Assembly (NCBI GenBank): GCA_032718475.1
Contig: JAUCBJ010007629.1
Span: 107,047 to 171,046 of the forward strand
Direction of reading: 5' to 3'
Length of the DNA: 64,000 nt
Origin: Nemertoderma westbladi
Taxonomy: Eukaryota; Xenacoelomorpha; Nemertodermatida; Nemertodermatidae
Position 1 is the first letter of the stretch, and each line of letters opens with the position of its first letter. Made by a program: the position numbers and the translations under genes. Of the stretch, positions 44,931 through 54,367 are shown one piece after another. The notes under the pieces are model-generated. The model saw only the letters and a list, made by a program, of their open reading frames with translations. It was not told where the DNA came from and made no database searches.

Positions 44931-47072
44931 TTAAATACCTTGCTCAAGCAAGCAACATTTGTTTACTGGTCTTTTCACTGTCTTTTTACCACTGTTTACA
45001 GTTTTTAATTCGACGGTCCGGACATGGCCGTCCGACCCTGCGAAAGTATTTATGACCCTCGCTAATTCCCAGTCGTATTTAGATAAAGTATCTTCTGTCA
45101 CCAGTACGAGATCGCCTGGTTTCAAGTCACGGCGTTCTGTGCGCCATTTTTGTCTAAAGTGGAGGGTTGGGAGATATTCCAAGATCCATTGTTTCCAGAA
45201 TATTCGACTAATCTCTTGGAGAACCTTCCACTGCTTCCTGCTATACAAATCATTCTTGTCAAACAGATTTCGGTTTATTATCTGAACTGGTTTACCCATC
45301 ATCAAGTGGCTGGGTGTAAGCACTTCGTAAGAAGAAGGATCGTCGGTTGTCACGCTAAGTGGACGTGAGTTCATAACGTTTTCTGCCTCAGCAAAAACTG
45401 TACGCATTTCATCTTCATCTATACATCTGTTTCTAGTCGAAACCTCAATAATACGTTTACAACTGCTTACCAGTCGTTCCCAAACGCCTGAAGAGTGTAT
45501 GGATGTGATAAGGGGTATGGAAGTGCCACTCAATCTCCTTGCTGTTTGCCATAGCTCTAACTTCTGATGATCTGACAGCCTGATATAACTTTTTTAATTC
45601 CTGGCTGGCACCAACGAAGTTTGTACCATTATCGGAACTTATTATCTTTATTCCACCGAACCTAGAACTAAATTGACGGAGCGCGTTTATGAATGCGCTA
45701 GCGCTAGCATCTTTAATTAACTCAAGGGCTAAAGCTCTTGTGGTATAACACACGAAGATGCCTCCCCATCTCTTCTCGTACCTCCTCCCTACTTTAACAT
45801 TTATGGGACCAAACAAATCTACACCCGCATTGGTAAACGCTGGTTGGAATGCAGTTACTCGTCCAGGCGGTAGCGGCGACATTATTTGTTGAACTCGTTC
45901 TCTTTTGATACCCCGGCAAGTCACACATTTTGCCACATAACCTTTAATACGATGTCGCACTGCAGGTATCCAATATTTTTGACGTATTCGCGATATCGTA
46001 GCCTCCACACCACCATGTAACACCGTACGATGTGCTCCCGCTATGATTTTACCAACTATAATTGAATCCTTAGGTATTATTATGGGACTTTTTGACACTA
46101 TCCCGCTGGGCGCATTTAATAGACGCGATCCTAAACAAATTAAACCGTCCCTCATAATGGGACTGAATGTTCGTAGGTTACTGTCATGGCGTATTGTCTT
46201 TCCTGCCGTTAACAAGTTCACATCGGATTTGAAACCCTCTCTCTGGGCATGCTGCAATATTGCCCACTCTGCCCCCTTAATATCAATCACAGGCTTTGTT
46301 GAACGATTCATACGGAAACGCACCAGTGCTCGTAGGTATGCTACGTGTTTGCAAGTTTGATACCAAGTGTCATCATAACAAAGGACTTGTTCAGTAGGGG
46401 TAACAACATCAGTTAAAGTGTTTACCACACCTTTCTTTAATTCAATCACATCAGGGATATTGGAATTTGTGGGAAATGTTGGCCATTCGGCTTTGTTAGG
46501 TAAGAAAGGCGGACCATGTTGCCATAAATTCTTGTCTTTCTTGAAATGAACTCCACTAACTCCTCTGGACAACATATCTGCCGGGTTTAACTCTGTAGGG
46601 CAGTAATGCCAACTATCCAACTTAGTCGTTTCTTTAATTTCTGCTGCACGGTTGGCAACAAAGGTTTTAAACCTGCGTGATTCATTTTGAATATAATGGA
46701 TGACAGTTGTAGAAACCGTCCAATAATGAGCAGGTCCAGGCATTCGTAATGCGAGTTTAATTTGTCATAGTATTCGAGTCCCTAAAAGTGCTGCCATAAG
46801 CTCCAAACGTGGTGTACGAACTATTTTCAAAGGAGTAGCCCTAGCTTTACTATAAGCCAGTCTTGTATCTCGTCTTCCTTCAGTCTGGGCAATATATATA
46901 GCAGCGCCATAACCTTCATCTGAAGCGTCGCTAAACACATGTGCCTCAATCGCTGTCATAACTCCATCAGAGAAATATGGCCTGGGGATACTTACACGCT
47001 CCAGCTGTCGCAAACTATTTATCCACGCCTCCCATCGGGTTTGGATATACTCTGGAAGGTGTTCTTCCCAAC
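44931..47072 (-). pseudogene. BEL family 2 pol: RNase H and integrase
   Basis: Continuation of pol after the solo LTR. RNase H block at 47,072-46,766 (AHVFSDASDEGYGAAIYIA, PRLELMAALLGTRIL). A TGA then interrupts the frame. From 46,743 follow WHYCPTELNPADMLSRGV and the integrase zinc module (HRTVLHGGVEATISRIRQKYWIP with CVTCRGIKRE). The integrase core has FTNAGVDLFGP, SSDNGTNFVG and, after a frameshift near 45,500, an HSSGVWERLVSSCKR stretch with the third acidic residue. A DUF5641-like C-terminal domain (LTPSHLMMG, WRTERRDLKPGDLVLV) ends at 44,931. Integrase inserts the cDNA and RNase H removes the RNA template. Only two breaks, consistent with recent inactivation. Confidence 0.9.
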
Positions 47073-48281
47073 CTACCTGTTCGCGCTTTTAGACCTTTAG
47101 CAGTTTAACCCGCTAATTTTAAGTGTCTTTTAGTTTATAAATCGACTTTAGCCTATGACAAGTATTTGTTACAAATAAACACTACATTAGCCGAAGCCAG
47201 CCGATGCGCGATCATTCACCCGCTGGATATACCCGGAGGCTGGATTCGGATGCTTTGACCTTATTGCGGTGTAAGCCTACTGTATTATTCGATTGATTGT
47301 TAATATAATCTCTGACAAATATTATTCACTTTCGGGAAATATTAACAGTTCCTTTAGGACGTGGCACTCTAAATATGTAAACAGAGTTATGACTTATTCT
47401 AATCACAACGGTACGGCTTATAATTCACGTATAAGGCGCATTCTTTAGGAGATGCTTAGTTATCAGTCACTCTTGCACACTACCGATACCGCACAACTGC
47501 ACACTGATCTGCCGACAGTCACTGAATTTGACCATACATAAAGAGAACAGCAATTGACTCCTGTAGTGCCTATCAAATAGCATTAGATTCACTACAAACC
47601 ACAATAATGTAAGTCGCAATTGCTATATGTAACCGGTCTCTCTAACCTTTAGTGTATCAAGAAGATTGGGGTTTTATGATTATTTATCGATATTCTCCGA
47701 ATATAACAATATTCCATCAACTGATACAATTAATAACCGACAGTAAATAGCAGTAAAATAATGCGGTGTAAGTAAGTTAAGATATGCACTGTTTTGTATG
47801 GTATGATAAGTGAGTTGAGTTTTGAGTTGATAACAGTTATACGTTTCTATAATCAAAGCCTACTAATGTTTTGCTAAAGTCTGAAAACAGAATAATTCCA
47901 CAGCCGATGTTCTGGCATAGGAAAAAACCAACACACACTGAACCCTGTGGGCCATTGCAGGTATCTTTCAACACAAGAGAAACAGCTCTCATTGGCAGAG
48001 CTCCATATTCCACAGATTCCATGAATGTCTAAATGCCGAACTATTCGGGTTTTTGCAGTCCTTAGCCAACACACCGGATGAATCACTCTGCTTGGTTGAC
48101 CGTTGCTCTGGTTGGTTGATCGAACAGAACAAAGAGGCCATACGTACAGCAAATCAGCCAATCAGCCGGTAGCTTGCATCCTTTGAGTTAGGGAGTTTTT
48201 TAGAGTATTTGAGCGCCTTGGGGGAATCTGGATTGCGAAGCAAAAGGGCCAGTTATATCCCACAAAAGCTTTTACACTACC
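47073..48281 (-). mobile_element. Solo LTR of BEL family 1 with 5-bp TSD
   Basis: LTR at 47,078-48,276 (1,199 bp; minus strand TGTAAAAGCTTTTGTGG...GCGCGAACA) flanked by CTACC at 47,073-47,077 and 48,277-48,281. It interrupts family 2 pol between the RT connection and RNase H. No internal region remains, so LTR-LTR recombination has removed it. Confidence 0.95.
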
Positions 48282-49735
48282 TGCAGAATGTAAACTTCTC
48301 TCAGAATCTGCCTACCAACCAGCGTAATGGGTGCAAGCAGGCCAAGTGGGTCATATATCCTCGCAATGAAGGATAAATAAGAATGTTTGGTATGTAAAAT
48401 AGTGTCAGTAGGTTCCAAGACATATTCAAAGGTATCAAGTGGCCGATTCCACAATATACCTAAAGCCCTGGATTCTCCACTGTCCGACATACCTTTAAGA
48501 ATGGGTTCCCTAGACTCAGCAATGCCACTGGGAAGGTCGCGGTTTTCATTTTGACCTTTTGACAGATCCTCTGATCCAATTGGACTCACAATTTGATCAG
48601 ACATAACCTTCATGAAGGTTTCAGAATTTGATATGAACTTATGTAATTTGAAACCACCCTTCTGAAGGCAATCTCTCGCTCCTTTAGCCATAATTATAAT
48701 TTCAGTTTCCGTATTCTTAGAAGCCATGCCATCATCGACATAAAAATCATTGGTAATCATGTCCCTCACCTCTGCCGTACAAGTATCGGCCTGATCAATG
48801 GGAACTTGTCTCATCGACATTGTAGTGGTGCAAGATGAATCTTTAGCCCCAAACATGTGCACCAGCATTTTAAAAACAGTTACTGGTACCTTTTCATCAA
48901 GGTTGTCTTCCTCACACCAGAGGAAACGAAGGCTCTCTGTATCTTCTGGATACACCTTCACCTGGTGGAACATTGCTTCCACGTCACACGTGAAAGAAAA
49001 AATCCCACTCCTAAATCTCAATAAAACATCAAGACCAGTATTGAAAATATTTGGCCCTTCAACTAAATAATCATTAAGACTCCAGCCTAAATAGGTCGCT
49101 GCCGCATCATTAACCAGGCGTATCTTTCCCTTCCGCTCTTCCCATACTACATGTAGAGGAAGATAATAAGTTCTAGGAGTTTCTGGTGTTCCCACTGGAA
49201 CCCTTACCGCCCATCCTTTATCCAGATACTTTTCAATGACAGCCTGAATAGCTGCGTGTTGTCCCGGTATTTTATGAACCTTTTGCTTAAGTTTCCTTAA
49301 TCGATTTTCTACCATCGTTCTATTGTTTATTAAAGGTTCCCCGGGATTTTTCCATAACATTTTAGTTTGATAATGACCATCGACAAAACGAATTGAATCT
49401 TTTATAGTCTGTAAAGCTCTATTATCCTCTGGAGAGTTTGCCAAAGTTGAATCGCAAAGCCCCTCACAATCTTGGTTGAAAAGGAATTCCAGATCTCGTT
49501 CGGTTCCAACATAATTAACTGACCCAGTCTTTACTTTATGGTAACATAGCTTGCTGTGAGAATCCACATGATTCGTTACTGCAGCTGCATTGGCTTCTTC
49601 TTTTGACAGGGTACATTTTGGCTGAATTATTGGATCCGTTTGAGTAACAGAATTTATAGGACCCATTACTACCCATCCAAATGGTGTTCGTTCTGCTTTC
49701 CAGTTCACTTCCCCATCTTTCCTCAAATACTCGAT
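48277..49735 (-). CDS. BEL family 2 pol: reverse transcriptase
   Basis: Open frame of about 484 aa, in a different frame from gag-protease and ended by the solo LTR. Visible: ERTPFGWVVMGPINS linker; RLVNDAAATYLGWSLND; FSFTCDVEAMFHQVKVYPED with the first catalytic Asp; VTVFKMLVHMFGAKDS; and the active site FYVDDGM (48,727-48,750). A thumb/connection with SYLSFIARIYDPLGLLAPITL follows. It converts the element RNA to DNA in particles. The frame change from the protease ORF near 49,725 falls where a single polyprotein is usual, so a 1-nt indel is likelier than programmed frameshifting. Spelling agrees with the family throughout, so it was recently functional. Confidence 0.9.
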
Positions 49736-52700
49736 GGGCTAATAAATTATCTACCCCGATTAGTACAGTAACTTTAGGGATATCTACAGGTGGATGTTCA
49801 AACAATATATTTTGTAAGTGCGAGTATTGTCGAACTTCTGTTTCATTAGGACTCGACCCAATAACTCCCAGATTTGGAATTACTGTTGCATTAGATAATT
49901 TCATCGAAAAACGATTTCCTTTATGTACTGAGTTAAATTGACAGCTCACCATGGTAGCAGTTGTGTTTGTATGTTTGTTTCTCAAAGTTGCTAAATCTAA
50001 ATTATATTTTTCTCCCTTAAGATTTAATCTATCACTCACTTCCTTATCAATTAGGGTCAAGGTAGATCCAAGGTCTAAAAGGGCATATGTACTTACCCCA
50101 TTGTTACCCGAACTGACATTGATGGGGACTATTTTTAAATAAACCTTTCTCAGATTTACAGTCATACAAATCAAAGAGTGAGCTGTCAAGTTATTTATTT
50201 TAGCCAGGGAATTATCCACCTTGGAAATATTATCTACATTTTGAATTCTTTCCTGTTCGGGTTTAATACTAAAGGCATCAATTCTTTGCCTCTGATACTC
50301 TATGGGGCCACAATCCTGGGCATTGTCTCTAAAATCACTAGACCCACTCCTGCGGTATCCAGCTGCTGGGGACCTAGATAGACTGTGATTTGGAGTCCAC
50401 CTTCTAGAATTCCACCAGTTGAAACAATTTCGGCCAATATGTCCAGTGGAGAGGCAAAAACGGAACAATCTGTTCTCCCTTATGTAATCCCATTGCTCAT
50501 TCTCTGGTGCACTCCGCCACTGATCACACTCAACCGTCGTATGAAAGTTATTGTTTGGATGAAGACGACATCGTGAGTTTAAATCACATGTATTCAAATG
50601 CGATCTCTGGTTAGAATGTTCCGTACGAGATTTCGATGGTAATTGTTCAATACTAAATGTGACTTGTCTTTTAATAGAAGGTTTAGCGGCATTACTAAAC
50701 CCACCGGATGCTACAAACACATTGGATTTCACAGAGTTTCCTTTTGATTCAAAAGCTCTCCTTGGAATATCTTCTCGGGATCTCCGATAATTTTCCTCCC
50801 TTTTGTCCACTGGTTTTACTCGATTAGTGCGAAAACGTTCCTCACTGTATATAGGATCATTCATAATCTCAGCTTGATCTTCCAAACAACTCAGTTCAAA
50901 CAACTGCAGTTCCCGGTTATACCTACTCCTAATTGTCGCTGCAGTTTTCCTCCATTTTCCCCTGGCCCAATAAGGGAGAACCTCTACTAGCTGTCGCATA
51001 TTATTATGTGAATTAAGTTCATGCGGCATGCTTAATTCAGTAAGGGCCACCAATGCTTTATTCACTTTATCAGAAAAATCTCTAAAATTATCTTTTGTTT
51101 TAATTTCGTTATTATCAACAAGTCTATCGATAGTAACCTGGACAATCAATCCCGGATTTCCATAACGCTTTTCTAAAGCGCTCCATGCTAAAGAAAATCC
51201 GTCCGTCAGCCCAGCATAATGTCGAACGACTTGATGCGCCTTACCTTTAGTATAAGCCAAAAGATAATTCATCTTTCTGACCATGAAAATATTTTTATTT
51301 AATATTTCCTCGGTGTAAAGATGCCGAAACTGTATATATTCTTCCGGCTCTTCACCGTCAAAGGTAAAGGGTTCTATATTTGGAAGCTCCAGTTTCATTT
51401 TAAGGGCTTCCACTACAGCGTCAATTAGATTATGGCTTGGTTCATTTAAACTGACTACCGGTACATCATTTGGCCTACCTCTACCACCATTATTTAAGTT
51501 ATCCCCGGATCCTTCTCCAGGATCCCCCCAACCAGATCCTCCATTGCCTCCGGGTTGTCCAGCGTTTCCTACATAGACCCGCGTTTCATTTTCATCTATA
51601 ACTCCAGCTCCAGGAGGTTTACTAACCCTAGGCCCATTAGGCCTACATCCCCCCAAGGTTGGATATTTTAACCCTTCGAAACTTTGACCGGTAATAGGCC
51701 TACTTATATTACTTACATTTAATGGTACTGAAAAGCCTGCCTGTTGGTCTACTGATGGCCTACCTGACATACCTGTATGTTGACTACCAGTAGGCCTATA
51801 TATTGCAGTATTCGCGGTACCGGTAGCATTGCTAGGCCTACCGCCTACATTTATCTTCCTATCCAGGCCTACACCAACCGGTACTTCATAACTGGTTCCC
51901 AAATGCCTACTGCTACTACTGTATTGGGGTACATACCTGCCCAATGGAATAAAAGTATCTGCTAAAGGGTTTCTTCCTAACGGTACCGGTACCTTACTTG
52001 ACTTAGCGCTTACCGGTACTGCTAGCCCCAGCTCTAATTTAGGCCTACTGCTTTCACCTTGGCCTACCACCGGTACGGGTGCAGTTATTGGTAATACATT
52101 TTGCGCAGGCCTACTTGTATCGTGATGTGCTACCGGTACCAGTACTTTACCCGAAAATCGATTTAAACACTGAGAATCATATTGCTCAGCCTCAGATGAT
52201 TGGGTTACCGGTACAGGTTCCTCACATTCACTAACTGCATCATCATATGTACTCAGGCCTACAGGGTGACGGCTATGGTCATCTACAGTATAATACTGTA
52301 CATTTTCATAATTCCTATCGATACCTGATTTCTGATTAGGCCTATTTATTGTACTCTTTGGTTGCAATACAAAACCGTCACTGGAATTAGATCTTGGCCT
52401 AGCATTACTAGCACCCCTATCACAACCTTGCAGTTGGTTCTGTGTTTTGATTGGTTGATAAATATCTGCATTATGTAAAATATTTTCAATTTCACCCGCC
52501 CCTTTATTTGGTGTAGTAAATGTCCTTGGAATAAATCCTACTGTACCTGGGGGATTTGTTAGTTTGTGGTACATTGGCGTTTCACGGGTCAAGACACTGT
52601 CAATCTCTGGGATGCGGTTTACATAGGTTAATGTGTCCATAGTAACCATTTCCCTCGGTTGGGTTTGTTTGCCACTACTAGTCTCGGATTGCAATTGGGA

Positions 52701-53495
52701 TATATAATTTTCAGCCTCTATTAATTTAATTTCTCTGGCTATTTTGTCACACTCATCTTGTTCCTCACGCTCTCGTCTACGTTCCTTACGTTCCCATTCT
52801 ATTTTGTTTTCCCGATCTTTAAGGGCCTTTATTTTATCCTCTCTCTCTACCTGCTGCCTATACCTAATTATCTCTGAGGAACGGGTAGATCCCGCAGCAG
52901 ACCTAAGCTTACTTCCCCCCAGATAATCCCCTTGGTTACTCACATCAATTTGTGATACCGAATCTTCTGGGTTCAAGAGAGGAATTTTGCCTTCGGCCAT
53001 TGCTAGGGGTTGTATCCCTTCCTCGTTTCCTACTAGGGCATTTTGGCTTTCCCCGACAGCGCTTGGAGAGGTACTTCTGCGGATCTCCTCCAGGTGGGTT
53101 TTAACCCTTGCTTGGATTTCCTGCGACCGCGATACCTCTCCACACGCAACTAAATGCCTACAGTACCTATTAATAAAGTCATAATCCTCACCATTTTGCG
53201 CCGAGTCACTAGGAGTTACCATAGTTTGAATTCCAAATAACCTTCGTTCAGGCCTCTTGAATCTTTGATGGACTTCTATTGGTTCCATAGTCTCCTCTAG
53301 CAGCACGTTGCCTCTGCGGGATGTCTTTGGTCGCACATCTGGATCTGATGACATCCGCCCCTCCAGACTCTGTTGAAACGTCAAAGTTCCTTGTTGAACC
53401 GTTGTTACCCCCTGCCCCAATGAAGGGTTTAAGTCTTGGGGCGCAATGGGTACAGTAGATTTATACCCAGGTTTCGCAGCATTCGCCCCCCCCAA
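49536..53495 (-). CDS. BEL family 2 gag-protease
   Basis: Open frame of 1,319 aa (the true N-terminus is probably upstream, see 53,461-53,772). It contains a charged coiled coil (about residues 210-275, KALKDRENKIEWERKERRRE). A long low-complexity Pro/Val/Gly-rich middle follows (about 350-680). A DUF1759-type gag domain with LPNIEPFTFDGEEPEEYIQF lies around 710-890. Cys/His knuckles lie around 980-1,030 (CRLHPNNNFHTTVEC, FCLSTGHIGRNC). A protease-like domain near 1,135 reads ALLDLGSTLTLIDKEV: the family has D-S/T-G, so D-L-G is an odd active site, either a mutation or inactive. The last 60 or so codons past 49,725 are out of frame with pol. Confidence 0.9.
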   Translation of the reverse strand: MGGANAAKPGYKSTVPIAPQDLNPSLGQGVTTVQQGTLTFQQSLEGRMSSDPDVRPKTSRRGNVLLEETMEPIEVHQRFKRPERRLFGIQTMVTPSDSAQNGEDYDFINRYCRHLVACGEVSRSQEIQARVKTHLEEIRRSTSPSAVGESQNALVGNEEGIQPLAMAEGKIPLLNPEDSVSQIDVSNQGDYLGGSKLRSAAGSTRSSEIIRYRQQVEREDKIKALKDRENKIEWERKERRREREEQDECDKIAREIKLIEAENYISQLQSETSSGKQTQPREMVTMDTLTYVNRIPEIDSVLTRETPMYHKLTNPPGTVGFIPRTFTTPNKGAGEIENILHNADIYQPIKTQNQLQGCDRGASNARPRSNSSDGFVLQPKSTINRPNQKSGIDRNYENVQYYTVDDHSRHPVGLSTYDDAVSECEEPVPVTQSSEAEQYDSQCLNRFSGKVLVPVAHHDTSRPAQNVLPITAPVPVVGQGESSRPKLELGLAVPVSAKSSKVPVPLGRNPLADTFIPLGRYVPQYSSSSRHLGTSYEVPVGVGLDRKINVGGRPSNATGTANTAIYRPTGSQHTGMSGRPSVDQQAGFSVPLNVSNISRPITGQSFEGLKYPTLGGCRPNGPRVSKPPGAGVIDENETRVYVGNAGQPGGNGGSGWGDPGEGSGDNLNNGGRGRPNDVPVVSLNEPSHNLIDAVVEALKMKLELPNIEPFTFDGEEPEEYIQFRHLYTEEILNKNIFMVRKMNYLLAYTKGKAHQVVRHYAGLTDGFSLAWSALEKRYGNPGLIVQVTIDRLVDNNEIKTKDNFRDFSDKVNKALVALTELSMPHELNSHNNMRQLVEVLPYWARGKWRKTAATIRSRYNRELQLFELSCLEDQAEIMNDPIYSEERFRTNRVKPVDKREENYRRSREDIPRRAFESKGNSVKSNVFVASGGFSNAAKPSIKRQVTFSIEQLPSKSRTEHSNQRSHLNTCDLNSRCRLHPNNNFHTTVECDQWRSAPENEQWDYIRENRLFRFCLSTGHIGRNCFNWWNSRRWTPNHSLSRSPAAGYRRSGSSDFRDNAQDCGPIEYQRQRIDAFSIKPEQERIQNVDNISKVDNSLAKINNLTAHSLICMTVNLRKVYLKIVPINVSSGNNGVSTYALLDLGSTLTLIDKEVSDRLNLKGEKYNLDLATLRNKHTNTTATMVSCQFNSVHKGNRFSMKLSNATVIPNLGVIGSSPNETEVRQYSHLQNILFEHPPVDIPKVTVLIGVDNLLAHRVFEERWGSELESRTNTIWMGSNGSYKFCYSNGSNNSAKMYPVKRRSQCSCSNESCGFSQQAMLP

Positions 53496-53772
53496 ATTCC
53501 GAGATTACATTGCTTCTTCCCTGTATCCCGATTAATGATGGTCTCGGTTTCTGTTTTAGACTTTCAATTCTCCTTATGGGTTCACTTCTGGGTGGTGGGG
53601 GTGTACGGGCAATTTCTCGCCCTTTAGCAATCCGTCCATCGTTGTCTAAGACTTTCCGAGATTGTCCCAAAAGAAATTCTCCCTCGTTTCCGATAGGTGG
53701 CGCTCCGTGAGAAAACTTTCCCGTTCCATTCGCCTCACTCATCGTGCGAATATTATTTCCTCCAGATTTCAA
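53461..53772 (-). CDS. BEL family 2 gag N-terminal segment
   Basis: A 103-aa frame starts at 53,772 (a second Met at 53,736 begins MSEANGTGKF) and includes ARTPPPPRSEPIRR. It joins the main gag frame only through a 1-nt change in a run of eight G (minus strand, near 53,487-53,494). The context suggests the original gag began here, giving a short leader of about 80 bp after the 5' LTR. Confidence 0.65.
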   Translation of the reverse strand: MKSGGNNIRTMSEANGTGKFSHGAPPIGNEGEFLLGQSRKVLDNDGRIAKGREIARTPPPPRSEPIRRIESLKQKPRPSLIGIQGRSNVISEFGGGECCETWV

Positions 53773-53855
53773 CTCTTTTATTCTCTGTCACTTCTCCAAG
53801 CAGGTGAATTACTTCTGACTTCTGTTGTGGAGAATCTTCCTAGCCACTTTTTACT
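53773..53855 (-). promoter_or_regulatory. BEL family 2 leader with possible primer-binding site
   Basis: About 80 bases between LTR and gag. On minus, TGGCTAGGAAGATTCTCC begins ten bases after the LTR end. TGG at this place is the usual start of a tRNA-complementary primer site, but the tRNA could not be identified. Confidence 0.35.
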
Positions 53856-54367
53856 TGGAGAAAAACACTTCCTGTACGAGCCCACACTTTATACAGTGTA
53901 ATAACAGTTTTTTTGTAATTATATGTTACACACAGTTATTAATTAGAGACAATCACAGAATGCAAATATTAACGAGTGGGAGACACTCATCAGAAATAGT
54001 GTTTCCACCACGGCTATTTCTCTATCCCCGCTCTCTGGGGGGAAAGAGTCAACACTGGGGCCATAATGGAAAAACTACTTTGTCTTATCAATTATCATCT
54101 CTGCCATTCCATGTGGCGCGGGCGGTGGCATTCTGTGATTGGCTCGCTCCTTCCTACATTACAAACCCATCACCATTAACCAAATAATAACATCCCTAGT
54201 ACTAGTTGGGAGATTGCCAAGATGCCCTTACTTCGATTTCCTACTTATATTATTAATATTGAATCTAAAGTCGTTATATTGAATGGGGCGAGCCTTAAGG
54301 TCCTTTACAACGTTTTGAGAGAGTATAAAACTACTTTGTTATATATATCATCATTTCTTTCGTTACA
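53856..54367 (-). repeat. 5' LTR of BEL family 2
   Basis: 512 bp matching 42,783-43,295 with about five differences (for example T-run length near 53,911, G/A near 53,989, T/G near 54,121, G/T near 54,323). Confidence 0.9.

Larger units (their letters stand above)
42783..54367 (-). mobile_element. BEL/Pao retrotransposon, family 2, with both LTRs
   Basis: Minus strand: 5' LTR (54,367-53,856), short leader, gag-protease, RT, RNase H and integrase to 44,931, then a 1.6 kb region with a PSMA3-like ORF, a purine tract and the 3' LTR (43,295-42,783). A family 1 solo LTR interrupts pol. The LTRs differ at only about five positions, so the insertion is recent. Breaks are few: a G-run frameshift near 53,490, one near 49,725, one TGA near 46,765 and one frameshift near 45,500. 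No 5-bp target duplication was found at the outer ends. Confidence 0.9.
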
